The notes: generated by a model from the sequence alone, not told the origin. Positions 17,717 through 28,568 are shown, counted from the first letter of the stretch. The stretch is DNA of 64,000 bases from Nocardioides sp. Root1257 (GCF_001425175.1 NZ_LMDV01000009.1:310001-374000), one strand, 5' to 3'. Made by a program: numbers and translations.

Positions 17717-18456
17717 CGGGCCAGCACCCCCAGCTGCTCGAGCAGGTCGACGACGGCCGGAGCGGCGTCCGCGCCCTTGCCGAGGATCTGCACGTCGGAA
17801 GGAGCGGGAGGGGGAAGCAGCAGCCGGACCCGGCCCGGCCCGGTCGGCTCCGCGGTGGGTCGGCGCTCGTCGATCGCGACCTTCTTCGCCTTCATCCGGC
17901 CGGGTACGGTGGGGTAGCGCGGCTCGACCCCGCCCTCCAGCACGGTGACGACGGCGGGCAGCGGGACGCGGTAGGTCTCGTGACCGTCCGGGCCGGCCCC
18001 GCTGGCGGTGACGACACCGTCGGCGACCGACACGGTCGAGACTCCGTTGACGACCGGCCAGCCCAGCTCGTAGGCGAGCCGGATGCCGACCTGGAAGTCC
18101 CCGCTGTCGGCGGCATCGTTGCCGAGCAGCACCAGGTCGTGACCGCCGTCGCGCGCGACGGCGGCGATCTCGCGGGCAACGTCCGCGGGCCCGAAGGTCT
18201 GCGGGTCGGCGACGACGTGCACCGCGGCCGTGCACCCGACCGCCAGGGCGGCGCGCAGCTGCTCGACCGCGTCGGCGTCGCCGAGCGTCATGACGGTGAT
18301 CTCGCCGCCGATCTGCACGGCCAGCTCGACGGCACACTCCTCGTGCGCGCTCGTCGTGAAGCCGGCGTACCGACCGTCGACGGCCTGGCCGTCCTCGGTC
18401 AGCACGACCTCGCTGGACGAGTCGACGACCCGCTTGATGCAGACGAGCGTCGTCAT
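17713..18456 (-). CDS. etfB: Electron transfer flavoprotein beta subunit
   Basis: 247 residues. MTTLVCIKRVVDSSSEVVLT is the usual ETF beta N-terminus, LLGNDAADSGDFQVG marks the nucleotide-binding region, and VPGRMKAKKVAID is the conserved recognition loop region. It binds AMP and docks partner dehydrogenases. Its ATG overlaps the stop of the dimethylglycine dehydrogenase-like gene by 4 bp, so dehydrogenase and acceptor should be made together. Confidence 0.9.
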   Translation of the reverse strand: MTTLVCIKRVVDSSSEVVLTEDGQAVDGRYAGFTTSAHEECAVELAVQIGGEITVMTLGDADAVEQLRAALAVGCTAAVHVVADPQTFGPADVAREIAAVARDGGHDLVLLGNDAADSGDFQVGIRLAYELGWPVVNGVSTVSVADGVVTASGAGPDGHETYRVPLPAVVTVLEGGVEPRYPTVPGRMKAKKVAIDERRPTAEPTGPGRVRLLLPPPAPSDVQILGKGADAAPAVVDLLEQLGVLAR

Positions 18457-20960
18457 CGGATGCGGTCGTTGGTCGGGTCGAGCAGGGCCGTGGCGTCGAC
18501 CGAGCCGACGGTCACCGGGTAGAGCTCCTCCATGTAGGAGACGGCGAGCTGGTTGCCGATCGAGGCCTCGGCCGGCGGCAGGTAGGCCAGCAGCACGTGC
18601 TTGCCCAGCGACGGCGCCGAGCCCGCGGTCGTCACGTAGGGGTGGTGCCCGTGGCCGTCGGTCAGCGGCTCGCCGGACCGGGTCAGGATCGGCTCACCGC
18701 CGAGCATGTAGCGCTTCACGCCGCTGGCCGAGGTGTGGTCGTCCACGACCAGGGTGCAGAGCACCGACTGGACCGGCGCGTCGCGCTGGGCGAGGTAGGC
18801 CTCCCGGCCGACGAAGTCGGCGGCCTTCACCTTCGGCCGCTGCATGCCCGCCTCGACGATGGAGCGCTCGGAGTCGAGCTCGTAGCCGAAGGCGCGGTAG
18901 CCCTTCTCGATCCGGCCGGTGGTGCCGTAGACGCCGATGCCGACCGGTACGGCGCCGTGGTCGGCACCGGTCTCGAGCAGCGTGTCCCAGAGCGCGGCCG
19001 CGTCGTCCATCGCGACGTACAGCTCCCAGCCGAGCTCGCCGACGTACGAGATGCGCGACGCGAGCACGGAGACGCCACCCACGGTGATCTCACGGCAGGT
19101 CAGGAAGCCGAAGCCCTCGTCGGAGACGTCGTCGTCGGTGAGTGCCGAGAGGATGGTGCGGGCCTTCGGGCCCCAGAGCCCGATGGTCGACACCTCGTCG
19201 GTGCGGTCGGTGATGGTGGTGCCGTCGTCGGTGAGCTGGTTGCCGAACCACTGCAGGTCGGCGCGGCCGTGCGCTCCGCCGGTCACGACGCGGAAGTGGT
19301 CCTCGCCCAGCCGCATCACGGTCAGGTCGGAGAGGAAGCCGCCCTTGGCGTCGAGCACCGGCGTGTAGATCACCTTGCCGACCGCGACGTCGCACTGTGC
19401 GACGCACGTGCGCTGCACGGTGTCGAGCGCTCCGGGCCCCTCGATGTCGAAGACCTGGAACGCCGACAGGTCGATGACGCCCGCCGCCTCGCGCATCTGG
19501 AGGTGCTCGGCGTTGATGATCGGGCTCCACCAGCGGGCGTCCCACTCGTGCTCGCGCGGCATCGTCGCGTCGCCGTACTCCTCGAGGAGGCCGGCGTTGG
19601 ACTCGTACCAGTGCGGCCGCTCCCAGCCCGCGGTCTCGAAGAACATCGCGCCGAGCTTCTGCTGCGCGGCGTGCATCGGCGAGAGGCGCTGGTCGCGGTC
19701 GGACTCGTACTGCTCGGCCGGGTGGATGATCCCGTAGGTCTTGATGAACGACTCGGTGGTGCGCAGGCGGGTGTGCTCGCGGCGCATCTGGTGCGGGTGG
19801 AAGCGCGCGATGTCGCTGTGGTGGACGTCGATCTCGCTGTGCCCGTGGGTCATCCACTCGGCGACCGCGCGGCCGACGCCGGGGCCCTCCTTGATCCAGA
19901 CCGCGGCCGCCGTCCAGAGGCCCTTGACCAGGCTCTCGCCCAGGATCGGGTTGCCGTCGCAGGTCAACGACAGGAGCCCGTTGATCGCGTAGCGCATCTC
20001 CGCACCCTCGGCGCCGAGCAGCTCGGGCATCAGCTCGTAGGCCTGCTCGAGCTGCGGGTCGAAGTCGTCGGAGGTGAAGGGCATCTCGGTCGGTGACAGC
20101 TTGGCCTGCTCGATCGAGGGGATGTCCTCCGGCTCGTGCAGGATCGCGCGGTGCGCGTAGGAGCCGACCTCCATGTCGGCGCCGTGCTGGCGCTCGTAGC
20201 AGAACGTGTCCATGTCGCGGATGATCGGGAACGAGATCTCGCCCTCGCGCTCGGCGAGCTGCGGGCACGGCCCGACGCTGATCATCTGGTGCACCGCCGG
20301 CGTGAGCGGGATCGAGATCCCTGCCATGTCGCCGATCTTGGGGCTCCACACGCCGCAGGCGATGACGACGTACTCCGCCTCGATGTCGCCGCCGTCGGTG
20401 CGCACCCGACGGATCCGTCCGTCCTCCACGTCGAGGCCGACGACCTCGACGGTGGGTACGACGGTGAGCGCGCCGGACTCCAGCGCCTTCTCGCGCATGA
20501 TCGTGCCGGCGCGCAGCGAGTCGACGACCCCGACGCTCGGGGTCCAGAAGGCGCCGATGAACTGGTCGGTCTCGATGAAGGGCACCTTCTCCTTCACGAA
20601 CTCCGGGCTCACCAGCTCGGCCTCGATGCCCCACGCCTTCGCGCTCGACATCCGGCGGCGCAGCTCCTCCATCCGCTCCTCGGTGCGGGCCAGCTCGAAG
20701 CCACCGGACTCGGTGAAGACGCCCATCTCCTTGTACTGCCGCACGGAGTCGAGCGTCAGGTCCGTGATCTCCCGGGAGTGGTCCACCGGGAAGATGAAGT
20801 TGGAGGCGTGGCCCGTCGAGCCGCCGGGGTTGGGCAGCGCGCCCTTGTCGAGCTGCACGATGTCGCGCCAGCCGAGCTCGGCGAGGTGGTGCACGAGGCT
20901 GTTGCCGACGATGCCGGCGCCGATGACGACGACCTTCGCGGAGGCGGGGACGTTGGCCAT
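18453..20960 (-). CDS. Dimethylglycine/sarcosine dehydrogenase-like flavoprotein with THF-binding GcvT domains
   Basis: 835 residues, the size of DMGDH-family enzymes. It has an N-terminal FAD fold (VVVIGAGIVGNSLVHHLAEL, residues 10-29); STGHASNF with His51 in the place of the covalent-FAD His of DMG oxidases; a FAO_M-type middle; and GcvT N and C domains (about 430-830) that bind tetrahydrofolate. Predicted reaction: oxidative N-demethylation of dimethylglycine (or sarcosine), giving 5,10-methylene-THF and passing electrons to the adjacent EtfBA. Start ATG 20960, with GGAGGGCC just upstream. Its promoter carries one of the four composite operators. Sequence alone does not separate dimethylglycine from sarcosine as substrate; context favours dimethylglycine. 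Confidence 0.85.
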   Translation of the reverse strand: MANVPASAKVVVIGAGIVGNSLVHHLAELGWRDIVQLDKGALPNPGGSTGHASNFIFPVDHSREITDLTLDSVRQYKEMGVFTESGGFELARTEERMEELRRRMSSAKAWGIEAELVSPEFVKEKVPFIETDQFIGAFWTPSVGVVDSLRAGTIMREKALESGALTVVPTVEVVGLDVEDGRIRRVRTDGGDIEAEYVVIACGVWSPKIGDMAGISIPLTPAVHQMISVGPCPQLAEREGEISFPIIRDMDTFCYERQHGADMEVGSYAHRAILHEPEDIPSIEQAKLSPTEMPFTSDDFDPQLEQAYELMPELLGAEGAEMRYAINGLLSLTCDGNPILGESLVKGLWTAAAVWIKEGPGVGRAVAEWMTHGHSEIDVHHSDIARFHPHQMRREHTRLRTTESFIKTYGIIHPAEQYESDRDQRLSPMHAAQQKLGAMFFETAGWERPHWYESNAGLLEEYGDATMPREHEWDARWWSPIINAEHLQMREAAGVIDLSAFQVFDIEGPGALDTVQRTCVAQCDVAVGKVIYTPVLDAKGGFLSDLTVMRLGEDHFRVVTGGAHGRADLQWFGNQLTDDGTTITDRTDEVSTIGLWGPKARTILSALTDDDVSDEGFGFLTCREITVGGVSVLASRISYVGELGWELYVAMDDAAALWDTLLETGADHGAVPVGIGVYGTTGRIEKGYRAFGYELDSERSIVEAGMQRPKVKAADFVGREAYLAQRDAPVQSVLCTLVVDDHTSASGVKRYMLGGEPILTRSGEPLTDGHGHHPYVTTAGSAPSLGKHVLLAYLPPAEASIGNQLAVSYMEELYPVTVGSVDATALLDPTNDRIR

Positions 20961-20986
20961 GAGGCCCTCCGAACTGCTGCTTCGTT

Positions 20987-21022
20987 GTTGCGTAATCCGC
21001 AACGCGATTCGTATTACGGAAC
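20987..21022. promoter_or_regulatory. 36-bp composite operator upstream of the dimethylglycine dehydrogenase gene
   Basis: Two 6-5-6 palindromes separated by 2 bp: GTTGCGTAATCCGCAAC (20987-21003, perfect arms) and GATTCGTATTACGGAAC (21006-21022, imperfect). Centres are 19 bp apart. The same layout occurs upstream of betB, between iclR and purU, and at metF. It lies 27-62 nt before the ATG. Confidence 0.75.
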
Positions 21023-21068
21023 TACCTCAAGGATCACCCGTGTGCGGTCGGGCGGTCAAGCCCGCCGC

Positions 21069-21164
21069 TGCGGGTTTCACCGGCTGACCGCCGACCCCCG
21101 CACGACGCGCCGGTTGCGTACGGCGTGTCGTGCGGGCTCTGGCGGCTGACCGGTGAAACCCGCA
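21069..21164. repeat. Dispersed palindromic repeat, copy A (96 nt)
   Basis: Two 39-nt arms (21069-21107 and 21126-21164) form an imperfect hairpin. The outer 15 bp (TGCGGGTTTCACCGG paired with CCGGTGAAACCCGCA) are perfect. The 18-nt loop has its own CGCCG/CGGCG stem. Related copies lie at 58.0 and 59.2 kb. Here it sits between the end of the betaine-binding protein gene and the next promoter, and could end transcription. Confidence 0.75.
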
Positions 21165-21188
21165 CGGCCGATCAAGCGACCCGACCGG

Positions 21189-22160
21189 CTACTTGAGCCA
21201 GGCGTCGACCTTGTCCTGGTTGGCGTCGACCCACTTCTTGGCCGCGTCGTCCGGGTCCATCTGGTCCTGGGCGATGTACTTGGCCACGAGGTTCTGGTCG
21301 TCGTTGGTCCAGGTGAAGTTCTTGACCAGGTTGACGGCCGGGCTGCCGGACTTCATCCACTCGGTGGAGACGATCTTGTTGAGCGGGTACGGCGGGTAGT
21401 CGCAGGCCACCTTCTCCGGGTCGGCGTCGCAGCCGTCCGTGTACTTCGGCAGGTTGACCTTGACCAGCGGAACCTCGGCGAGGAACCACTGCGGCTCGTA
21501 GAAGTAGCCGATCATCGGCTTCTTGTTCTCCTCCGCGGTGCGGAAGGCCTCGATCAGCGCGTCCTCGCTGCCGGCGTACACGACCTTGTAGTCGAGCTTC
21601 AGGTTCTTCACCAGCGCCTCGTCGTTGGTCACGAACCCGGGGTCGCCGTCGAAGAGCGTGCCCTTGTCGCCCGACTCGGAGGTCTTGAACAGGTCGGCGT
21701 ACTTGTTCAGGTTGTTCCAGTCGGTGATGTCGGGGTACTTGTCCGCCATCCACGGCGGGACGTACCAGCCGATCACTCCGTCGTTGCCGGTCAGGCCGGC
21801 GTCCTCGGCGCTGCCGTCGCCCTCGCCGGCGAAGTACTTCTTCTCGAGCTCCGGGTGACCCCAGTTCTCGATGACGACGTCCACGTCCCCGCTGCCGAAG
21901 CCCTTCCAGGAGACCTGCTCGTCCAGGTCCTTGTAGCTCACGGTGCACCCGAGCTGCGTCTGGGCGACGTAGCCGACCACGTGCGCGTCGGCCTCGAAGC
22001 CGACCCACGGGTTCACGGCCATGTTGAGGTCACCGCAGTCCTTGGTGGCCCCGGCCGGGGTGTCGGCGTCCTTGATGGAGTCGCCACCACACGCACCGAG
22101 CGCGAGTGCCGACGTCGTAGCCAGTGCCGCGAGCACCGCTTGTGTGCGCTTGACTCTCAT
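21189..22160 (-). CDS. Glycine betaine/choline ABC transporter substrate-binding lipoprotein (OpuAC/ProX-like)
   Basis: 323-residue lipoprotein: MRVKRTQAVLAALATTSALA followed by lipobox LGAC (Cys24). The mature part is an OpuAC-type domain with Trp/Tyr-rich segments suited to caging a quaternary ammonium group (WVGFEADAHVV, ENWGHPELEKK, YVPPWMADKYPDI, YFYEPQWFLAEV). It delivers choline, betaine or a related compound to the permease. It is the last gene of the betB-betA-ATPase-permease run, 28 nt after the permease stop. The start at 22160 is chosen because the lipoprotein signal begins there. Confidence 0.85.
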   Translation of the reverse strand: MRVKRTQAVLAALATTSALALGACGGDSIKDADTPAGATKDCGDLNMAVNPWVGFEADAHVVGYVAQTQLGCTVSYKDLDEQVSWKGFGSGDVDVVIENWGHPELEKKYFAGEGDGSAEDAGLTGNDGVIGWYVPPWMADKYPDITDWNNLNKYADLFKTSESGDKGTLFDGDPGFVTNDEALVKNLKLDYKVVYAGSEDALIEAFRTAEENKKPMIGYFYEPQWFLAEVPLVKVNLPKYTDGCDADPEKVACDYPPYPLNKIVSTEWMKSGSPAVNLVKNFTWTNDDQNLVAKYIAQDQMDPDDAAKKWVDANQDKVDAWLK

Positions 22161-22188
22161 CGTTGACCTTTCTTTCCCTTGGTGAGGT

Positions 22189-24249
22189 TCATCTGAGGCC
22201 CGCCCAGGCGGGCCGCCGGAGCAAGGGCTTCTTCTGCTGCCACGTCGACGACGCGCCCGCACGCGCGGCGCCGTACGTCGTGATCCGGTCGAGCATGATC
22301 CCGAGCAGCACGATCGTGATCCCGGCGGCGAGGCCCCGGCCGACGTACTCGGACTGCCGGAAGCCCTTCACGATGTCGAAGCCGAGCCCGCCGGCGCCGA
22401 CCATGCCGCCGATGACGACCATCGACAGCACGTAGAGGAGGCCCTGGTTGGTCGCGAGCAGCAGCGAGCCGCGGGCCATCGGCAGCTGCACCTTGGTGAT
22501 CTCCTGCCAGCGGCTGGCGCCGGTGGAGCGGGAGGCCTCGAGCGTCTCGGGCGAGACCCCGCGGATGCCGTCGGCGACCAGCTTGGTGGCGATCGGGACC
22601 GCGTAGATGACCGCAGCGATGATCGCGGTGAACCGGTTGGGGCCGAAGAGGATCAGCACCGGGATCAGGGGGACGAACGGCGGGATCGTCTGGCCGGCGT
22701 CGAGGAGCGGGCGGACCGCTCGGTCGACGCCGATGCTGCGGCCCATGGCGACGCCGAGCACGACCGCGATCACGACGACGATCGCCGTCGCCACCAGGAC
22801 GGAGGTCAGCGTGACCATCGCGTTGTACCAGAGGTCCAGCAGGTAGATGCCGGCCAGGCACACGGCGGTCGCGACCAGCGCGCGCACGCCGCCGACGATG
22901 GCGGCGATCAGCAGGATGGCCACGGCGGTGACGAACCACGGCGACTCCGCGACCAGGCTCTGCACCGGGTTGAGGAACCACTCGGTGAAGTTGTTCTGGA
23001 TCGAGGCGGTGAAGCTCGAGAGGTTGGTGCGCAGCCAGTCGCCGAAGTCGTCGACCGCGTTGCGCAGCGGTGTCCCGAGGTCCGGGTTCGCCGGGAACTC
23101 GTTGGCCCAGACCTGGACGTGGGAGAGGTAGACCGCGATCAGGGTGCCGACCGTGCCCGCGGCGAGCACCATCCGCCGGAGCCGCCGACCGCGGTCGCCG
23201 GCACGCCGGGCCTGCTCGGAGCGGACGCTGGCCGCGGTCGTCGTGCGGTCGAGCATCACCGCCGCGATGACGATGCAGAGGCCGGCGACGAAGGAGGTGC
23301 CGAACTGGCCGCGCTTGAGGCCGTCGATCACCGGCTGCCCCAGGCCCGGGCCGTTGATGTACGCCGCGATCGTCGCCATCGCCAGCGCCGCCATGATCGT
23401 CTGGTTGACCCCGACGATGATGGTCCGCTTGGCGAGCGGCAGCTCGACCTTGACGAGGCGCTGGAGGCGACCCTGGCCGAGCGAGTCGGTGGCCTCGAGC
23501 ACCCCGCTGTTGACGGTGCGCAGGCCGTGCGCCGAGATCCGGATCACCGGCGGCGTCGCGTAGACGAGCGTGACCATGATCGCCGCCGCGGGGCCGATGC
23601 CGAACAGGATGCTGAACGGCAGCAGGTAGACGAACGACGGCATCGTCTGCATGACGTCGAGGATCGGCGTGACGATCGCCGAGACGGCCTTGCTGTGCGC
23701 CATCCACACCCCGAGAGGGATGCCGGCCACGCAGGCGATGAGGACCGAGAAGAGCGTGATCAGCAGGGTGTCGACGGAGTCGGTCCAGTAGCCGAGGAAG
23801 CCGAACAGGAAGAAGGACGGCACCACCAGCAGCACCATCCGCCACCCGGCGATCGCGAAGGTGACCAGGGCCGCGATCGCGATCGTGCCGAGCCAGCCGA
23901 TCTGCGGCAGCGGACGCGGGTACGGCGCCACCGTGAACAGGTGCTGGAGCCAGGTGAAGATCGAGTCCATCGCATCGGCGAACCCGCTCACCACCCGGGC
24001 GATCGCGTTGGACTGCGCGGAGAACGCCTCGGCGACCGACTCGCTCAGGTCCTGGAGCCAGCCGTGGACGTCGGTGCGCGTCGAGGTGCTGATCTCCAGC
24101 GTGTGCATGCCCTCGGTGACCGACCAGACGACGATCCACACCACGACGACGGCCAGCAGCGCCCACAGTCGCGGCCGCGCGCGCAGCATCGCGGCGACCC
24201 GGCTCTCGTTGCGGATCCGGGCGGCCGCGGTGGTCGTCGCGGTGCTCAT
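22189..24249 (-). CDS. Betaine/proline-type ABC transporter permease, tandem-duplicated (two permease domains in one chain)
   Basis: 686 residues, over twice the usual length of an OpuAB/ProW permease. Two BPD_transp_1 domains are visible: one at about 130-340 with the EAA-like loop [20 protein letters not shown], and one at about 470-665 with [20 protein letters not shown]. Both carry the ProW-like signature [12 protein letters not shown] or [12 protein letters not shown] before the loop. A linker with extra membrane segments joins them. The chain should act as a built-in dimer with two copies of the ATPase. The start ATG overlaps the ATPase stop by 4 bp. Confidence 0.85.
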   Translation of the reverse strand: MSTATTTAAARIRNESRVAAMLRARPRLWALLAVVVVWIVVWSVTEGMHTLEISTSTRTDVHGWLQDLSESVAEAFSAQSNAIARVVSGFADAMDSIFTWLQHLFTVAPYPRPLPQIGWLGTIAIAALVTFAIAGWRMVLLVVPSFFLFGFLGYWTDSVDTLLITLFSVLIACVAGIPLGVWMAHSKAVSAIVTPILDVMQTMPSFVYLLPFSILFGIGPAAAIMVTLVYATPPVIRISAHGLRTVNSGVLEATDSLGQGRLQRLVKVELPLAKRTIIVGVNQTIMAALAMATIAAYINGPGLGQPVIDGLKRGQFGTSFVAGLCIVIAAVMLDRTTTAASVRSEQARRAGDRGRRLRRMVLAAGTVGTLIAVYLSHVQVWANEFPANPDLGTPLRNAVDDFGDWLRTNLSSFTASIQNNFTEWFLNPVQSLVAESPWFVTAVAILLIAAIVGGVRALVATAVCLAGIYLLDLWYNAMVTLTSVLVATAIVVVIAVVLGVAMGRSIGVDRAVRPLLDAGQTIPPFVPLIPVLILFGPNRFTAIIAAVIYAVPIATKLVADGIRGVSPETLEASRSTGASRWQEITKVQLPMARGSLLLATNQGLLYVLSMVVIGGMVGAGGLGFDIVKGFRQSEYVGRGLAAGITIVLLGIMLDRITTYGAARAGASSTWQQKKPLLRRPAWAGLR

Positions 24250-25271
24250 GCTGTGGCTTCCTCCGCGACGACGACCCTGAGGATGTCCTCGTCGTCGACG
24301 ACGCCGACGAGGGTGTCACCGTCGACCACCCGGCACGGCCCCTGGTGGTCGAGCACGGTGCGCGCGGCGTCCCGGACGACCTGGTCCGCCTGGAGGACGG
24401 GGCCGTCCACCGTCCCGTCGGGCTCGCGCATGACCCACTTCAGGGTGAGCACGTGCGACTTCGGGACCTCCGAGGTGAAGTCGCGGACGTAGTCGTCCGC
24501 GGGGGCGCCGACGACCTCGTCCGGCGTACCGATCTGCACCATCGCCCCGTCGCGCATGATCAGGATCCGGTCGCCGAGCTTGAGCGCCTCCTGGAGGTCG
24601 TGGGTGATGAAGACCATCGTCTTGCCGAGCTCGTGGTGGAGCCGGATCACCTCGTTCTGCATGTCCCGCCGGATCAGCGGGTCCAGCGCCGAGAACGGCT
24701 CGTCGAAGAGCAGCAGCGACGGGTCGTTGGCCAGCGCGCGGGCCAGGCCGACGCGCTGCTGCATGCCACCGGACAGCTGGTCGGGGTAGGAGAGCTCGTA
24801 GCCGGACAGGCCGACGAGCTGCACGATCTCCTCGGCCTTCGCCCGGCGCTCCTTGCGACCGACGCCGCGGATCTCGAGCCCGTAGGCGACGTTGTCGATC
24901 ACCTGGCGGTGCGGCAGCAGGCCGAAGTGCTGGAAGACCATCGAGGTGTGGGTGCGCCGCAGGTCGCGCAGCTCCGACTCGCTCGCCTTCACGATGTCGT
25001 GGCCGTCGATGACGACCTCGCCCGCAGTGGGCTCGATCAGTCGGGTCAGACAGCGCACCAGCGTCGACTTGCCGGAGCCCGACAGGCCCATGACCACGAA
25101 GACCTCGCCGGGCGCGACGTCGAAGGACACGTCCTTCACGCCGACGACGCAACCGGTCTTCTCCTTGAGCTCGGCGCGGGACAGGTCGGCGTCCGGCGTG
25201 CCGATGATCCCGTCGGCCCCCTTGCCGAAGATCTTCCAGAGGTTCTTGACCGAGAGGGCGGAGTCACTCAT
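24246..25271 (-). CDS. Betaine/proline-type ABC transporter ATP-binding protein (OpuAA/ProV-like)
   Basis: 341 residues. Walker A is GLSGSGKST, the signature is [15 protein letters not shown], Walker B is [12 protein letters not shown], and the switch His is in VFITHDL. The N-terminal leader (about 35 residues with [20 protein letters not shown]) is the ProV-type extension. The C-terminal about 90 residues form one CBS-like unit ([20 protein letters not shown]), the ionic-strength or nucleotide sensor module of this family. ATG overlaps the betA stop and its stop overlaps the permease start, so all are in one operon. Confidence 0.9.
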   Translation of the reverse strand: MSDSALSVKNLWKIFGKGADGIIGTPDADLSRAELKEKTGCVVGVKDVSFDVAPGEVFVVMGLSGSGKSTLVRCLTRLIEPTAGEVVIDGHDIVKASESELRDLRRTHTSMVFQHFGLLPHRQVIDNVAYGLEIRGVGRKERRAKAEEIVQLVGLSGYELSYPDQLSGGMQQRVGLARALANDPSLLLFDEPFSALDPLIRRDMQNEVIRLHHELGKTMVFITHDLQEALKLGDRILIMRDGAMVQIGTPDEVVGAPADDYVRDFTSEVPKSHVLTLKWVMREPDGTVDGPVLQADQVVRDAARTVLDHQGPCRVVDGDTLVGVVDDEDILRVVVAEEATA

Positions 25272-26965
25272 GAGATCTCCTCGTTGCGGCTGTCGCCGGG
25301 CGGGTAGAGCGGCGTGCCGTCGCGGTAGCGGTAGTACGGCACGTCTGCGGGCGGGAGCGGCGTGTTGCCCGCGATCAGGTCGGCCGCCTTCTCGGCGACC
25401 ATCATCACGGGGGCGTAGATGTTGCCGTTGGTGACGAACGGGAAGACCGAGGCGTCGACGACGCGCAGGCCCTCGACCCCGTGCACCCGCATCGTGGCCG
25501 GATCGACGACGGCCATCTCGTCGACGCCCATCTTGGCCGTGCACGAGGGGTGGAGTGCGGTCTCGGCATCGGCGCGCACCCAGTCGAGGATCTGCTCGTC
25601 GGTCTCGACGTCCTTGCCGGGCGAGAGCTCGCCGTCGTTGTACGGCGCGAACGCGGGCTGGTTGAGGATGTCGCGCGCGACCCGGATCGCCTCGACCCAC
25701 TCGCGCTTGTCGTTCTCGGTCGAGAGGTAGTTGAAGAGCAGCGACGGGTGCACGTTCGGGTCGCGGCTCCTGATCCGGACGTGGCCGCGGGTGTCGGCGT
25801 ACATCGGGCCGATGTGCACCTGGTAGCCGTGCCCCTCGGTCGGCGCGGAGCCGTCGTACCGGATCGCGACCGGCAGGAAGTGGAACATCAGGTTCGGGTA
25901 GTCGACGTCCTCGTTGCTGCGCGCGAAGCCGCCGCCCTCGAAGTGGTTGGTGGCGCCGAGCCCCCGGCGGTGCACCAGCCACTGGTAGCCGATGCCCGGG
26001 CGCTTGCGCCACTTCAGCCCGGGCGCGATGGAGACCGGCTGCTTCGACGCGTACTGGATGTAGACCTCGAGATGGTCCTGGAGGTTCTCGCCGACGCCGG
26101 GCAGGTGGTGCACCAGGGGCACACCCTGCTCCTTGAGCAGGCCCTCGTCACCGACGCCGGACAGCTGGAGCAGCTGCGGGGTGTTGATCGCGCCGCCACA
26201 GAGGATCACCTCGCCGGCATGCGCCGTACGACGGAGCCGGCCGCCGCGCAGGTAGTCGACGCCGACGGCACGCCTGCCTTCGAAGCGGACCTGCGTGGCC
26301 ATCGCGAGCGTCTCGACGGTGAGGTTCTTCCGGTGCCGCACCGGGTGCAGGTAGGCCCGCGCGGCGGAGAGCCGGCGACCGCGGTGCAGGTTGCGGTCGA
26401 AGCGCGCGAAGCCCTCCTGGCGGTAGCCGTTGACGTCATCGGTGCGCGGGTAGCCGGCCTCGACGGTCGCGTCGAAGAACGCCGCGAAAAGCGGGTTGTC
26501 GGCCGGACCCCGCTCCAGCACGAGCGGGCCGTGGCCGCCGCGCCAGTCGTCGGCGCCGGCCAGGCAGTTCTCCATCTTCTTGAAGTAGGGCAGGCAGTGG
26601 AGGTAGTCCCACTCCTTCATGCCCGGCTCGGCTCCCCAGCGTTCGTAGTCGAGCGGGTTGCCGCGCTGGAAGATCATCCCGTTGATCGAGCTGGAGCCGC
26701 CGAGCACCTTGCCGCGGGCGTGGAAGACCCGGCGGTTGTTGAGGTTCGGCTCCGGGTCGGTCTCGTACTTCCAGTCGTAGAGCCGGTTGCCGATCGGGAA
26801 GGGCAGGGCAGCGGGCATGTGGATGAACGGGTCGATCCTGAAGTCCGAGCGACCGGCCTCGAGCACCAGCACCGATGTGCCCGGGTCGGCGGAGAGCCGG
26901 TTGGCGAGCGCGCAGCCGGCGGAGCCACCGCCGACGATGACGTAGTCGTACCGATCCTGGCTCAT
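25268..26965 (-). CDS. betA: Choline dehydrogenase (GMC oxidoreductase)
   Basis: 565 residues, normal for BetA. The N-terminal FAD motif is [19 protein letters not shown], the GMC signature is [20 protein letters not shown] (about residues 85-104), and a second GMC signature is [15 protein letters not shown]. The C-terminal catalytic region includes [11 protein letters not shown] with the His, and the closing [18 protein letters not shown]. It oxidises choline to betaine aldehyde. The ATG overlaps the betB stop. Other GMC substrates are possible, but adjacency to betB and a betaine importer supports choline. Confidence 0.88.
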   Translation of the reverse strand: MSQDRYDYVIVGGGSAGCALANRLSADPGTSVLVLEAGRSDFRIDPFIHMPAALPFPIGNRLYDWKYETDPEPNLNNRRVFHARGKVLGGSSSINGMIFQRGNPLDYERWGAEPGMKEWDYLHCLPYFKKMENCLAGADDWRGGHGPLVLERGPADNPLFAAFFDATVEAGYPRTDDVNGYRQEGFARFDRNLHRGRRLSAARAYLHPVRHRKNLTVETLAMATQVRFEGRRAVGVDYLRGGRLRRTAHAGEVILCGGAINTPQLLQLSGVGDEGLLKEQGVPLVHHLPGVGENLQDHLEVYIQYASKQPVSIAPGLKWRKRPGIGYQWLVHRRGLGATNHFEGGGFARSNEDVDYPNLMFHFLPVAIRYDGSAPTEGHGYQVHIGPMYADTRGHVRIRSRDPNVHPSLLFNYLSTENDKREWVEAIRVARDILNQPAFAPYNDGELSPGKDVETDEQILDWVRADAETALHPSCTAKMGVDEMAVVDPATMRVHGVEGLRVVDASVFPFVTNGNIYAPVMMVAEKAADLIAGNTPLPPADVPYYRYRDGTPLYPPGDSRNEEIS

Positions 26966-28437
26966 CCGCCGAACCACCGTTGCTCGGCCGGGCGGATGTT
27001 GTGCCAGACGTGCTTGGTCTCGCGGTACTCCGCCAGCCCGGCCTCGCCGAGCTCGCGGCCGAAGCCGGACTGCTTGTAGCCGCCCCACTCGGCCTGCGGC
27101 ACGTACGGGTGGTAGTCGTTGATCCAGACCGTGCCCATCCGCAGCCGGCCCGCGACCCGCTGGCCCTTGCCCGCGTCCTGGGTCCAGACCGCGCCGGCGA
27201 GGCCGTAGATGCTGTCGTTGGCGATGCGTACGGCGTCGGCCTCGTCGGTGAACGTCTCGACCGTCAGAACCGGGCCGAACGACTCGTCCTGGGTGACCGA
27301 CATCGAGCTGGTGCAGCCGTCGAGGATGGTCGGCAGGTAGTAGAAGCCGTCGGCCAGCGTCGGGTCGTCGGGGCGGGCGCCGCCCAGACGGAGCACGGCG
27401 CCCTCGGCGACCCCGCGCGCGACGTACGCCTCGACCTTGTCGCGGTGGGCCGAGCTGGTGAGCGGCCCGGTCTCGGCCTTGTCGTCGAAGGGGCCGCCGA
27501 GCCGGATCGTGGCGGCCCGCTCGACCAGCCGGTCCATGAACTCGTCGTGGATCGACTCCTCGACCACCAGCCGCGCGCCGGCGGAGCAGACCTGGCCCGA
27601 GTGCAGGAAGACCGCGGTCAGCGCGAAGTCGAGGGCGACCTCGAGGTCGGCGTCAGCGAACACCACGTTGGGGTTCTTGCCGCCGAGCTCGAGTGCCACC
27701 CGCTTCACCGTCCCGGCGGCGGCCGCCATCAGCCGCCGGCCGGTCTCCAGACCGCCGGTGAAGGAGACGAGGTCGACCCGGGGATCGGTCGACAGCGGGG
27801 CGCCGGCGGTCGCGCCCGCGCCGAGCACCAGGTTGCCGACACCGGCCGGGAGGCCGGCCTCGGCGAGCAGCCGCATGAGGTGGATCGCGGTGTGCGGCGT
27901 CAGCTCGCTGGGCTTGAGGACGAAGGTGTTGCCGGCTGCGATGCAGGGGGCGACCTTCCACGAGACCTGGAGGAGCGGGTAGTTCCAGGGCGTGATCAGC
28001 GCGCAGACCCCGACGGGCTCGTGCACGATGCGGCTGACGACGTCGGGGTTGCCCGTGTCGACGACCCGGCCGGCGTCCTCTGCGGCGACCCGTCCGTAGT
28101 GGCGGAACACCGACACCACGTCGGCGATGTCGTAGCGGCTCTCGACCAGGCGCTTGCCGGTGTCGAGCGACTCCATCCGGGCCAGGTCCTCGGCATCGCG
28201 CTCGAGCAGGTCCGCCAGCCGCAGCAGCAGGTCGCCGCGCTCGCGGCTCGACGTGTCCCGCCAGGACCCGTCGTGGAAGGCCGTGTGTGCCGCGGCGATC
28301 GCCGCCTCGGTGTCCTCGGGGCCGGCCTCGTCGACCTCGGCGACGAGGCTGCCGTCGGCGGGGCAGCGGATCTCGCGGCGTGCGCCACCCCGCGCGCTCA
28401 CCCACGCACCCTCGACGTAGAGCTCTGCCACCGGCAC
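26962..28437 (-). CDS. betB: Betaine aldehyde dehydrogenase
   Basis: 491-residue NAD(P)-dependent aldehyde dehydrogenase. Catalytic Cys284 is in [13 protein letters not shown], the general base Glu in [11 protein letters not shown] about 30 residues before, and the cofactor loop in [32 protein letters not shown] is the conserved oxyanion Asn segment. It converts betaine aldehyde to glycine betaine. It is the first gene of the run betB-betA-ATPase-permease-binding protein, starting at GTG 28437, 19 nt from a composite operator. Confidence 0.88.
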   Translation of the reverse strand: MPVAELYVEGAWVSARGGARREIRCPADGSLVAEVDEAGPEDTEAAIAAAHTAFHDGSWRDTSSRERGDLLLRLADLLERDAEDLARMESLDTGKRLVESRYDIADVVSVFRHYGRVAAEDAGRVVDTGNPDVVSRIVHEPVGVCALITPWNYPLLQVSWKVAPCIAAGNTFVLKPSELTPHTAIHLMRLLAEAGLPAGVGNLVLGAGATAGAPLSTDPRVDLVSFTGGLETGRRLMAAAAGTVKRVALELGGKNPNVVFADADLEVALDFALTAVFLHSGQVCSAGARLVVEESIHDEFMDRLVERAATIRLGGPFDDKAETGPLTSSAHRDKVEAYVARGVAEGAVLRLGGARPDDPTLADGFYYLPTILDGCTSSMSVTQDESFGPVLTVETFTDEADAVRIANDSIYGLAGAVWTQDAGKGQRVAGRLRMGTVWINDYHPYVPQAEWGGYKQSGFGRELGEAGLAEYRETKHVWHNIRPAEQRWFGG

Positions 28438-28455
28438 CCACTCTCACACCACGGC

Positions 28456-28491
28456 GTTGCGTATGACGCAACTGGTTGCTGCCCGCGCAAC
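28456..28491. promoter_or_regulatory. 36-bp composite operator upstream of betB
   Basis: GTTGCGTATGACGCAAC (28456-28472, perfect 6-bp arms) and GTTGCTGCCCGCGCAAC (28475-28491, one mismatch), centres 19 bp apart. This is the cleanest of four copies. A weak promoter-like TTGACG lies on the minus strand at 28535-28530, upstream of it. Confidence 0.8.
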
Positions 28492-28568
28492 CCATTGGTG
28501 TTCCCGAGGATGCTGTCAGGTCACCGTGCCGTCAAGGGCCGGACGCCGGATGTAACTCAACATTGACG

